Assembly (NCBI RefSeq): GCF_010120595.1
Contig: NZ_CP038020.1
Location: forward strand, 806,001-870,000
DNA length: 64,000 bases
Reading direction: 5' to 3'
Source: Streptococcus thermophilus
GTDB taxonomy: Bacteria; Bacillota; Bacilli; Lactobacillales; Streptococcaceae
Position numbers and translations under genes: made by a program. This document shows positions 56,465 through 64,000 of this stretch, one piece after another. The first letter of the stretch is position 1, and the number at the start of each line of letters is the position of its first letter. A model generated the notes under the pieces. That model saw only the letters and a program-made list of their open reading frames with translations, was not told where the DNA came from and searched no databases.

Positions 56465-58784
56465 AAAGGAACGTAAAGCACGGCTGAAACGCTCCTTGAA
56501 AGCTTCAACTCAGAATACAATTAAATACAATAGCCTATTTGAAAATGGGCTGATGCATATTGCAAAAAATGAATGGTCACGAACCTACCGCTTGGGAGAC
56601 GTGGCTTATCTTTCAGCCAATCAGGATGAAAAGATTGACGTGATTGACACACACGCCGAAGCGCTCAACTCACTAGATGCAGGGACGACTTTTCAGCTCT
56701 TAGTTATCAATCGCAGGATTGAAGACAATGCCGTTGACCAAATCAAATATGATGAAGTGGGTGACGGCTTTGATAATTTTCGTAAGGAATACAATGAGAT
56801 GATTGAAAGCCGTTTTTCAAGTGATTCAAAGAATTTTCAAGTTGAAAAATATGTCACCTTAAAGACAGAAGCCTACAATCGAGGGCAGGCAGATGCTAAC
56901 CTGAGTGAATTAGGCAACTCCCTTGAAAATCAATACTCTCAGATGGATATTGCTTTTGAGGAAATGGATGGGAAGGCACGGCTAGATGTGTTTGCGGAGC
57001 TACTTCTAGGGAAGCACAAACTCCCGTACACTTTCCGAGATATAGCCTTGTCTGAATTGCATACCAAAGATTTTATCGCCCCTAACAGGCTTCATTTTTT
57101 GGAAAATCGTTTCCGTATCAATGAAGGGGTCGCTAAGGTCATGTATGCCCGAAACTTCCCAACCTTCCTGACTGACCGCATGATTAAGAACTTAACGGAT
57201 ATTGGCGTTGAATTGGCTATCACGGTTCAAGCTGAACCTTATGAACCTTCAGGCTTCATGAAGAAGATTAACAACGCTGACACCACCATCAAGGCTGAGA
57301 TGGTTAAGGCACAACGTTCAGGGGCACAGGAAGGGATTGACCAAGAATTGGCGGTTAGTGGTCGAGCACGTGAGGTCTCTGAATCTACGAGACGGTGGAA
57401 GGAAGAGATTGACGACAATGACCAAAAAGCCTTTTCAGGGCTGATTGCCATTTATTTTAAGGCTGAAGATGAAGAGGAGCTGAAAAGTATCACGGATAAA
57501 ATTCAGATCGCTTCCCGTAAGGTGGGCGTAGATTTTCAAGAATGTTATTACTATCAGGAGGAGGGACTAAACACCATCCTTCCTATCGGTCATACCTTCT
57601 TAAATGTCAAACGTCGTTTTGTCCGTGATATGACCACAGCCAACCTTGCAACTCAAGTTCCCTTTACTAACGTTGACCTCAAATCAGAAAGTGAACGGGC
57701 GCTATACTACGGACAAAATCAACTGTCTAACAACGTTATTACCGTTGATCGTAAGGCTGACCTGAACACAGGGTCAGGCGTGGTACTTGGGTCTTCAGGG
57801 TCAGGGAAATCTGTTACCGTGAAGACTATGGAAATTATACCAACCTTCCTGAAGAACCCTGAAGACCGTATCATCATTGTTGACCCTGAAGATGAATACT
57901 CTGATATTGGGCGAGAATTTGGGGCGCAGTTGGTGGATATTTTCATCGGGTCTAAGTCTCATTTGAATCTGATGGACTTGCCTGATATGAGTCAGCTGAA
58001 AGATGAAGATGATGACCCTATTGGGGATAAGTCGAACTTGCTGATGGGGTTGTTTGAGTCAATTCTTGACGAAGTGGGAGATATTCAATACACGATTATT
58101 GACCGTGTGACTCGTGAAACTTACAAACGCTTTGAAGGAGTTGATAGAACCCCAACCCTCAAGGATTGGCATGATATTCTTCAGGAGCAAGAAGAACCTG
58201 AAGCACATGAGCTAGCCCTGAAGTCAGAAATCTATGCCAAAGGGTCACAGAATATTTTTGCGCACGAAACAAACGTAGATATTACTGACCGCTTTGTGGT
58301 CTTCAATCTGAAGCGCTTATCAGGAAAACTCAAACCCTTTGCCATGATGGTTATTCAAGACTATATTTGGAATCAGGTTGTCGCTTCACAAGGGAAGTTG
58401 ACCACTCGTATCTACTTTGACGAGGTTCAACTGTTCTTCAAGGAAGAAGCACAGGCAATCTTCTTTACAGAACTTTATTCTCGGGTTCGTAAATATGGAG
58501 CGATTGCAACAGCCATCACTCAAAATATTGAAACCCTGATGAATAAAGAAGAAGGGCGAAAGTTGGTCTCAAATAGTGAATTTATGATTCTTCTGAAGCA
58601 TAAGAAATCAGACCTTGTGGCTCTCTCAAAAGCAATCACGTTAACACCAACCTTAACTCGGTATATTGAAAAGCCAAAATCGAAAGGAACAGGGCTGATT
58701 GTAGCCGGTCAAGTTGTTGTGCCATTTGAAAATCCGATTCCAAAGCATACAAGACTGTTTGAGCTTGTGGCAACGGATGCTTAG
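56418..58784 (+). CDS. VirB4/PrgJ-type conjugation ATPase
   Basis: A 788-residue ATPase that powers assembly and function of the transfer channel. The N-terminal domain is typical of VirB4; the ATPase has Walker A GSSGSGKSVTVK, IIIVDPEDEYSDIGREFG and Walker B RIYFDEVQLFF, followed by the ITQNIETLM motif. The start is placed at ATG 56418, behind AAGGAGAGGAG and inside the end of prgI; the open frame extends upstream, but earlier codons overlap the PrgI coding region more deeply and have no RBS. GC content looks higher here than in the neighbouring rep region. Confidence 0.92.
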   Translation: MILNLGRKSKKLTKAEKERKARLKRSLKASTQNTIKYNSLFENGLMHIAKNEWSRTYRLGDVAYLSANQDEKIDVIDTHAEALNSLDAGTTFQLLVINRRIEDNAVDQIKYDEVGDGFDNFRKEYNEMIESRFSSDSKNFQVEKYVTLKTEAYNRGQADANLSELGNSLENQYSQMDIAFEEMDGKARLDVFAELLLGKHKLPYTFRDIALSELHTKDFIAPNRLHFLENRFRINEGVAKVMYARNFPTFLTDRMIKNLTDIGVELAITVQAEPYEPSGFMKKINNADTTIKAEMVKAQRSGAQEGIDQELAVSGRAREVSESTRRWKEEIDDNDQKAFSGLIAIYFKAEDEEELKSITDKIQIASRKVGVDFQECYYYQEEGLNTILPIGHTFLNVKRRFVRDMTTANLATQVPFTNVDLKSESERALYYGQNQLSNNVITVDRKADLNTGSGVVLGSSGSGKSVTVKTMEIIPTFLKNPEDRIIIVDPEDEYSDIGREFGAQLVDIFIGSKSHLNLMDLPDMSQLKDEDDDPIGDKSNLLMGLFESILDEVGDIQYTIIDRVTRETYKRFEGVDRTPTLKDWHDILQEQEEPEAHELALKSEIYAKGSQNIFAHETNVDITDRFVVFNLKRLSGKLKPFAMMVIQDYIWNQVVASQGKLTTRIYFDEVQLFFKEEAQAIFFTELYSRVRKYGAIATAITQNIETLMNKEEGRKLVSNSEFMILLKHKKSDLVALSKAITLTPTLTRYIEKPKSKGTGLIVAGQVVVPFENPIPKHTRLFELVATDA

Positions 58785-58796
58785 GAGGTGACTGCG

Positions 58797-61385
58797 TTGT
58801 CGAAACAAACCAGACGAGACCTCCGAGAAGCCAAACGTGAATACAAGGAAGCCAAGTCTGAACTCAAGACAACGAAAAACAGCTATAAGCAGGTTGAAAA
58901 GAGGGAAGCACGGCTTCTGAACCCCAAAACGGATGCTGAAAAGCGTTATTTGGGACAGAAAACAAAGGCAAGACGGACGGTCGCTAGTAAAGAACTTGAA
59001 ACTCTAAAAGAGAATAAGAAGAGCGCTAAATCCAAAAAGCGCCAAGCGATTCAACGAAACGGAGGGACAAACCTCCAAAAAGTCGGACGAGTTGCGCATC
59101 ATCAGGCTTCTCAAGCCGTGGATTCTGCTTTTCAGGATAATGACGTTTTAGAAGATATTGCTTCAGCCCGTCAGAATATTCGCAGAACACACGCTGAAGT
59201 GAGACAAGCTAAGAAGTTGGGCAATTATACCGTCAAGATTGGAAAGGGTGCAACACGGGGCATATACGGGGCAGGAAACCGCACCTATAACCTTTCCCGT
59301 GGTCGAGGATTTACAAGAACCCCAGTCGCCAATCGATGGGAAACCAAAGTCAAAACCAAGTATGACCGCTTACGGATGCGCTGGCGTACCTCAAAAGCGG
59401 GTAAAACTGCAAGCGTCACTAAAAAAGTTGGGGCAAAAGTGGCTAAACCAGTCCTGACAGTGCTGAAAAATCCCTTATCAGCCAAAGCCTATCTCATCAT
59501 GTTTCTTGGGTTCTTCCTCATCGCCCTTCTTGGGGCTATTACAGGTGGCGGAAGTTCTACCGTTTCCCAAAATGAATTTGACTTGACGGATAGTTGGACG
59601 TATTTATCTAAGATTGACCGTGAGAAATCAACGGACAAGGTGGATTATTGGACGGATATTGATTCTATCATGATGTTTATGGGATATAAGCATGAGGCTT
59701 ATAAGCTAGATGAACATTACAACTTGAAAAATAAAAATCCTTATGAGCCAATACACACTTATAGGGAACTCTTATCGACTATTTGGGATGGTCTGAATAA
59801 GGATAAAGACGACTTAAAGAGTATGGCAGATCTCTACAAAAACAGCAAGAATCCTTACATCAAACTCAATCAATCTGAGATAAAAGATTATGAAGAGATT
59901 TTAGAACAAGCCCGAAATGTTGGCTATTATGTCACTTATAATGATTTGGATAATCCTTTTTCTAATCAGGTGAACGAGGAAAAATTAGATCCTATCAAGG
60001 TAACGAAGCGCTTTGGCTATGTCTCAAAAAATAAGATGTACAATGGCTCCATCTTACAGGCTAACAAAGGAGCTACCTTGTACGCTGTTATGGATGGCAA
60101 AGTCACGGTTAAAGGGACTGATGTCACCATCAAGACCAAGGATGCGGAGTTCACTTATAAGAAGGTGGCAAGACTCCGCATTGTGAATGGCGACCGGGTC
60201 AAGGCTGGAGATGAGATTGGAGCTGTAGACTCTGAAGAAGGTCAAGAAGTCTATTACTATAAGCTCAAAAATAAGAAGAAAAAAGAGTGGGCTTGGGTCA
60301 ATGTCGGCTTCTATCTTCCTAAAGTAGAGTACACACAGACAACATCTGTTCTGAGTGATATGAATATTGAAGGGAATCTTGCTAAGAAAATCAACTCTAT
60401 TTATCAGTATCTGAAGAAGCAAGATCCAGATGTTACTTTAAAGGGTACTGCAGCTGTTTTGGGGAATTTCTGGACGGAAAGCTCTATTACTTCTAAGAGA
60501 GCAGAAGGAGACTATCTAAGTCCTCCTGTCGGGGCCTCTGCTTCTTCATGGGATGATGAGGCTTGGCTTTCTATGGGTGGCTCGTCTATCTATAATAGCC
60601 GATACCCTAATATTCTTCATCGAGGTTTAGGGCTTGGACAGTGGACGGATACGGCTGACGGTTCTACTCGCCATACAGCTCTTTTAAACTTTGCCAAAAG
60701 TAAAGGGAAGAAGTGGTATGACTTAGAACTTCAGTTAGACTTTATGTTAAACGGAGATAGTCCTTACTATATCACGACCCTTAAGCAAATTTTGCATTCA
60801 AATGAAGATGTTGCAACTCTAACGCAGCGCTTTCTGGTACGTTGGGAAGGAAATGCAGGCGATAAGCTCAAAGAACGTCAAAATAACGCTCAACAAGTGC
60901 TTTCTTTCCTGAAGAATCCTTCGGGAACAACCAAGGGAGGCAGTTCAACTCTTCAAAGTTCCTGGGGATTTCCAGAAGAGTATCGCTCGAAATTAAAGAG
61001 CTTTCCTTCTTCAGCGACGGTATCGGCTTCTTTAGATGGCAATACTTATCCAGTCGGTCAGTGCACGTGGTACGTGTATAATCGCCTAGTAGAAGCTGGA
61101 GCGCCACATTACAATTGGTTAGGAAATGGTCAAGATTGGGTCAGAAATCTAGTAGCGAGAGGTTGGACGTTTAGCGATAAACCAGTAGCTGGTGCGGTCT
61201 GCTCAACTGCTGGAGGATTTGATTATACCTATCCTTTATATGGTCATGTATCTTATGTTGAGCATGTTAACGAGGATGGAACGTTTCTAGTATCAGAATG
61301 TAATGTGAGCGGTGTTCAAAATCAAATTCATTGGTCGGTTAAAACAAATGCAACCTACTATACATTTGCGATTCCGCCAAAATAA
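58797..61385 (+). CDS. PrgK-like multidomain cell-wall hydrolase of the transfer apparatus
   Basis: An 862-residue protein opening a path through peptidoglycan. Order: highly charged cytoplasmic N-terminus (about 1-225), one membrane helix (AYLIMFLGFFLIALLGAI), a LytM-like barrel (YNGSILQANKGATLYAVMDG, near residues 415-500) lacking the zinc ligands, a lysozyme-like domain (AAVLGNFWTESSITSKR, about 540-700, catalytic Glu) and a C-terminal CHAP domain (VGQCTWYVYNR Cys, YGHVSYVE His). This is the PrgK arrangement of pCF10. The start is read as the TTG at 58797 with GGAGG 8 nt upstream; a GTG at 58788 overlaps that RBS. Confidence 0.87.
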   Translation: MSKQTRRDLREAKREYKEAKSELKTTKNSYKQVEKREARLLNPKTDAEKRYLGQKTKARRTVASKELETLKENKKSAKSKKRQAIQRNGGTNLQKVGRVAHHQASQAVDSAFQDNDVLEDIASARQNIRRTHAEVRQAKKLGNYTVKIGKGATRGIYGAGNRTYNLSRGRGFTRTPVANRWETKVKTKYDRLRMRWRTSKAGKTASVTKKVGAKVAKPVLTVLKNPLSAKAYLIMFLGFFLIALLGAITGGGSSTVSQNEFDLTDSWTYLSKIDREKSTDKVDYWTDIDSIMMFMGYKHEAYKLDEHYNLKNKNPYEPIHTYRELLSTIWDGLNKDKDDLKSMADLYKNSKNPYIKLNQSEIKDYEEILEQARNVGYYVTYNDLDNPFSNQVNEEKLDPIKVTKRFGYVSKNKMYNGSILQANKGATLYAVMDGKVTVKGTDVTIKTKDAEFTYKKVARLRIVNGDRVKAGDEIGAVDSEEGQEVYYYKLKNKKKKEWAWVNVGFYLPKVEYTQTTSVLSDMNIEGNLAKKINSIYQYLKKQDPDVTLKGTAAVLGNFWTESSITSKRAEGDYLSPPVGASASSWDDEAWLSMGGSSIYNSRYPNILHRGLGLGQWTDTADGSTRHTALLNFAKSKGKKWYDLELQLDFMLNGDSPYYITTLKQILHSNEDVATLTQRFLVRWEGNAGDKLKERQNNAQQVLSFLKNPSGTTKGGSSTLQSSWGFPEEYRSKLKSFPSSATVSASLDGNTYPVGQCTWYVYNRLVEAGAPHYNWLGNGQDWVRNLVARGWTFSDKPVAGAVCSTAGGFDYTYPLYGHVSYVEHVNEDGTFLVSECNVSGVQNQIHWSVKTNATYYTFAIPPK

Positions 61386-61403
61386 AGAAAAGATAGGAGA
61401 ATT

Positions 61404-62018
61404 ATGTTAGATCTAACCAAACTAAAATATTTAAAAATTGTAGGCTATATTTTAGCCATTGTTGTTGCGGCAGTTGTTGGATTTGGAATTGGCCAAAGTT
61501 TGAACAATCATTCTTCCTCTAAAGGGGAAACGAGAAAAACAGTCCAGACTACCAAGCAAGCGATTAGTCCAGATCAAGTGAAACAGTTTTTACTCAATTA
61601 TTACACAAAGAAAGACTTGGGAGAAAATCGCAAACGGTATAAAGAGTATATGACAGATGCTCTTTACCAACAAACCGTCTCAACAGAAGATGAACCGCAA
61701 AATCAAACCTATAAAGGCTTTGTGGTTGATTTTAAGTTTAAGACAGCAGAAATCTATATTAACCAAGAGAGTCTTCAAGTGATTGCACAAGTCAACTATG
61801 TAAATACACAGCTAGATGAGAAGAAAAACTATGAGACAGCTCAAAAAGATGTCTTAAATAAAGCAACGTTGCGTTTGACCTATGTTCAACAGGACGGCAA
61901 ACTGAAAGTCAATAAGATAGAGTCTATCATTTTAACTGATCAGACTGGAGACTATGGCATTTTAGATAGCAGTAAAAAAACAGAAGAAAGCAATACGAAA
62001 ACAAATGCTTCCAAGTAA
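61404..62018 (+). CDS. VirB8/PrgL-like channel protein
   Basis: A 204-residue bitopic protein: short cytoplasmic N-terminus, one helix (YILAIVVAAVVGFGIGQSL), and an outer domain (about 50-190) of the NTF2/VirB8 type (VKQFLLNYYTKKDLGENRKR, LQVIAQVNYVNTQLDEKK, LRLTYVQQDGKLKVNKIES). Position after PrgK matches PrgL. RBS AGGAGAA. Confidence 0.75.
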   Translation: MLDLTKLKYLKIVGYILAIVVAAVVGFGIGQSLNNHSSSKGETRKTVQTTKQAISPDQVKQFLLNYYTKKDLGENRKRYKEYMTDALYQQTVSTEDEPQNQTYKGFVVDFKFKTAEIYINQESLQVIAQVNYVNTQLDEKKNYETAQKDVLNKATLRLTYVQQDGKLKVNKIESIILTDQTGDYGILDSSKKTEESNTKTNASK

Positions 62019-62040
62019 ATAACCGAAAAGGAGAGAAAGA

Positions 62041-62304
62041 ATGGTTAAAAAATCACAAAGCCAAGGGCTGAAAGCAAAAACAGAAAAATTGGAAAAAGAG
62101 CTTGATAAAGTACAATCTCAAAAAGCTCAATTGGTCACCAAGGAAAAAGAGCTGACTAAGCAACTGAAAGCCACCAAAGCTGAGTATATTGTCGCTTTGA
62201 TGAGTGAATCAGGTAAATCTATTGAGGAGCTGGAACGCTTCGCAAAGGATAAGGCTGAAGATGCTACTGAGAATGGCGGTGACGGTCATGTTCCGAATTA
62301 CTAA
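62041..62304 (+). CDS. Small coiled-coil protein of the transfer operon
   Basis: An 87-residue charged protein, almost entirely coiled coil (LEKELDKVQSQKAQLVTKEK), ending with YIVALMSESGKSIEELERFA, a short segment common in small proteins of Firmicute conjugative elements. Function unknown. RBS AAAAGGAGAG. It overlaps the next gene by 17 nt. Confidence 0.7.
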   Translation: MVKKSQSQGLKAKTEKLEKELDKVQSQKAQLVTKEKELTKQLKATKAEYIVALMSESGKSIEELERFAKDKAEDATENGGDGHVPNY

Positions 62305-63238
62305 TCTTCAAACCCGTCAACAAGAAACTTGTCCTAACCGAGATGAACTGTTATCAATTATCAACGAAAAATCCGTTTGGGCTGAAGATAGGCATGAGTC
62401 TTTCACTCTTCAGCTTGAACAAGTTGCTGAAGATGGCTCACTCTTGGACAATATGACTCTTACCCTTCCCCTTCAGGAGATTGTAGAAGAAGCCCTTTCC
62501 AACTTCGGATTGAAGCGTGAGAAAAAAGGCTTCTCCTTGCTTCAGCGTAAGCCACAGGCGAGCGTTTCCGCAGAAGAGGTCACACAAAAAACTGAAGATG
62601 AGCTTGTAGAGCCAATCTCAGCACCTCAGATTGAGAAGGAAGAAGCACCTGCTCCTAAAAAAGACCTGGTTAAGCCCACTGAAAAACCTAAAAAAGAAAA
62701 GAAGGCTCAAAAGGTTTCAAAACCAAAACAAGCAGTTGCACCAAAAGAACCAAAAACTCAAAAAGCTCCAGGAGGAAATATCCTCACAAGTGGGCTGATT
62801 TGGAAGGTGCTATCTCTGGGAGCTTTGGGAATGTCGGTCTTTGCTTTTAGCCTGGTACAGTCCCAAAATCAAAAACTTCAAAGCCTTGAAAATCGTTTGT
62901 CGATTGAAGCTGACCAGGGAAAAGTTGAAGTGGTCGGCAGGTTCTTCATTGCCAACTATTACTCAGGAAACTCAGACAATCTGTCAGACTTTTTGAGTAA
63001 GGACTTGAAGGCTGAAGGTGTAGAAGCTAAAAAAGCGACTCAGGTTCAATCATCCATCTATGAAACGGTGTCATCATCAAAAGATACTATCAAAGTAACT
63101 TTTGTCGTGACAACCAAGGGAGATGATGACAGCAACATTAAGACCGTTCGTCTTACGCTTCCCTTCAAGGAAGATAAAAAATCCAAGTATGGCTATGTCC
63201 TGGTTGGTCAGCCAAAATTTTCAAGTTTTGCTGAATAA
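62288..63238 (+). CDS. Second VirB8-like bitopic protein with long Lys/Pro-rich linker
   Basis: A 316-residue protein starting MFRITNLQTRQQETCPNRDE. A cytoplasmic domain (about 1-95) and a Lys/Pro/Gln-rich linker (about 95-175) lead to one helix (LIWKVLSLGALGMSVFAFSL) and an outer NTF2/VirB8-like domain (VVGRFFIANYYSGNSDNLSD ... YGYVLVGQPKFSSFAE). A start at 62288 with only a weak RBS (GGCGGTGA) suggests coupling to the overlapping upstream gene. In-frame codons further upstream overlap that gene more deeply and are less likely. Confidence 0.72.
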   Translation: MFRITNLQTRQQETCPNRDELLSIINEKSVWAEDRHESFTLQLEQVAEDGSLLDNMTLTLPLQEIVEEALSNFGLKREKKGFSLLQRKPQASVSAEEVTQKTEDELVEPISAPQIEKEEAPAPKKDLVKPTEKPKKEKKAQKVSKPKQAVAPKEPKTQKAPGGNILTSGLIWKVLSLGALGMSVFAFSLVQSQNQKLQSLENRLSIEADQGKVEVVGRFFIANYYSGNSDNLSDFLSKDLKAEGVEAKKATQVQSSIYETVSSSKDTIKVTFVVTTKGDDDSNIKTVRLTLPFKEDKKSKYGYVLVGQPKFSSFAE

Positions 63239-63306
63239 ACATAGTGATTTAAACAGCTATAAATATCATTATAAATATAAACATAATTATAAATAGGAGT
63301 ATCAAC

Positions 63307-64000
63307 ATGAAAAAATGGACAAAACTTATCACTTTATCATCAGTAGCGGTGCTTGCTTCAGCCAGCCCTTTAACGGCATTTGCAGATGAAAACGCCCCTG
63401 TAACGTCTGATGTGCCTGCGGTTGTGACCACGCCTGAAGTGCCAACGGATACCTCTTCAGCGCCTTCAGATGATACCGTTGTTCCAACTGTTCCTGAAAC
63501 CCCAACTGAAGCACCAAGCACACCTGAAGATAATACTGTTGTTCCTACTGACCCTAACGTGACTGTTCCATCTACAAGTGAGCCTGCGGAAACAACCCCT
63601 TCAACTGAAGTCACACCGCCATCAACTGAAGAGACCTCTCTTCCTTCGACTGAAGACAATTCAGCCAGTGAGCCATCTTCAACTGAAGCACCAGACCAGG
63701 ATGCTGACACGACAACTGAACCAAAAACAAGTGAGCCTGCGGAAAACACCGTGACCGTTCCAACAATTGACGGTGGGTCAACGACTCTGACTCCTGATGT
63801 CACTGTTCCAACTAACAATCCTAATATTTCAGCTCAAACAGCAGTAGATGCAGGAGCTAGTCAAGTTGGTACAACTTCAACTGTCACAGGTCAAGTGGTC
63901 TCAAATGTAGCCCCATCAGCACCCGTTTATACAAACACAGGCTATCAGATTGTGGCAACACAAGATAGTCAAGTGATTGTTGCTTATTCAGATGGTTCAA
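63307..64000 (+). CDS. Exported Pro/Thr/Glu-rich surface protein (3' end outside window)
   Basis: Open to the right edge (231 codons). A signal peptide (MKKWTKLITLSSVAVLASAS ... AFA, cleavage before DEN) is followed by about 150 residues of Pro/Thr/Ser/Glu-rich repeats (VPETPTEAPSTPEDN, TPSTEVTPPSTEET), then the start of a folded part (ISAQTAVDAGASQVGTTSTV). Such a layout fits an LPxTG-anchored surface protein of the PrgB/PrgC kind associated with mating contact, but the anchor would lie outside. RBS AGGAGTA. A 189-codon frame on the opposite strand is an antisense artefact. Confidence 0.8.
   Translation, partial: MKKWTKLITLSSVAVLASASPLTAFADENAPVTSDVPAVVTTPEVPTDTSSAPSDDTVVPTVPETPTEAPSTPEDNTVVPTDPNVTVPSTSEPAETTPSTEVTPPSTEETSLPSTEDNSASEPSSTEAPDQDADTTTEPKTSEPAENTVTVPTIDGGSTTLTPDVTVPTNNPNISAQTAVDAGASQVGTTSTVTGQVVSNVAPSAPVYTNTGYQIVATQDSQVIVAYSDGS

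Larger units (their letters stand above)
52520..64000 (+). mobile_element. Left part of an integrated conjugative element with RepA_N replicon and Prg-type secretion module
   Basis: Seventeen consecutive plus-strand features without a housekeeping gene: DNA-binding protein, RepA_N initiator with iterons, structured leader, ssDNA-binding PC4 protein, VirB2-, VirB6-, PrgI-, VirB4-, PrgK- and VirB8-like proteins and a surface protein. The order PrgI-VirB4-PrgK-VirB8 is that of pCF10 and of FATA-type systems; the link of a RepA_N replicon with such a module recalls the TnGBS elements and RepA_N conjugative plasmids. The right end, relaxase, coupling protein and recombinase lie outside the window. 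All genes seen are intact, unlike the decayed host genes. Confidence 0.85.

Noticed and set aside
58788..58796. GTG at 58788 as start of the PrgK-like gene
   Set aside because: It overlaps the GGAGG ribosome site, which fits the TTG at 58797 with 8-nt spacing.
63249..63818. 189-codon minus-strand frame at the right edge
   Set aside because: Antisense to the Pro/Thr-rich surface protein, which has a signal peptide and RBS. The Val/Gly/Ser-rich composition is the mirror of PTE repeats.

Overview
The window is chromosomal DNA of a low-GC streptococcus, and the gene content points to Streptococcus thermophilus. The decisive markers are the chimeric chain-separation gene cse next to a broken sip fragment, an IS1193-like ISL3 element, a stand-alone gtfA/gtfB glycosyltransferase pair as in the S. 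salivarius group, and about ten decayed genes among intact housekeeping genes. No rRNA, tRNA or CRISPR array was seen.

Layout. 1-3000: the end of rny, whose stop codon is the insertion target of a degenerate 1.2-kb ISL3-family element flanked by perfect 8-bp repeats. 2951-6680: a CcpA-controlled fructose operon (fruR-fruK-fruA). 6780-16090: glutathione reductase, convergent folC, a repeat-rich membrane protein, a cysteine desulfurase-ThiI pair for tRNA thiolation, the gtfA/gtfB pair and a frameshifted acetyltransferase. 16147-23180: rplU-rpmA behind an L21 leader, but without prp between them; then a GNAT, DUF1149, a degV broken by a 7-bp duplication, dapB-cca and an ABC-F ATPase. 23200-27500: a minus-strand NAD-salvage cluster (NrtR-like regulator plus nadR with a nonsense codon) and gdhA with a CodY-type box in its promoter. 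27660-34020: a peptide-deformylase-like gene, a MarR-controlled heterodimeric ABC exporter, then decayed acetyltransferase and sensor-kinase genes. 34030-39060: pyrH-frr-cvfB-yozE, then cse and the prs/sip fusion fragment. 39100-47470: phoH, three decayed tandem paralogues of one membrane-protein family, metG, a LysR regulator and a decayed CPBP protease. 47500-52520: the competence gene coiA, pepF, an O-methyltransferase with an apparently leaderless transcript, and an unusual non-lipoprotein prsA.

From just after the prsA terminator to the right edge (about 52520-64000) all genes run on the plus strand. They form the left part of an integrated conjugative element or plasmid: a RepA_N-type replication initiator with four internal 23-bp iterons, a structured intergenic region with a 16-codon leader peptide, a PC4/YdbC-like ssDNA-binding protein, and a Prg-like (Firmicute FATA-type) type IV secretion module. 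That module holds a VirB2-like small protein, a VirB6-like protein, PrgI, a VirB4 ATPase, a PrgK-like three-domain cell-wall hydrolase, two VirB8-like proteins and the start of a Pro/Thr-rich surface protein. Relaxase, coupling protein and integrase or transposase are not in the window and would be expected to the right.

The least explained features are the structured leader at 53665-53928, the orphan proteins of the conjugation module, and the prs-sip fusion. Product names rest on motif recognition by eye; no database search was run.
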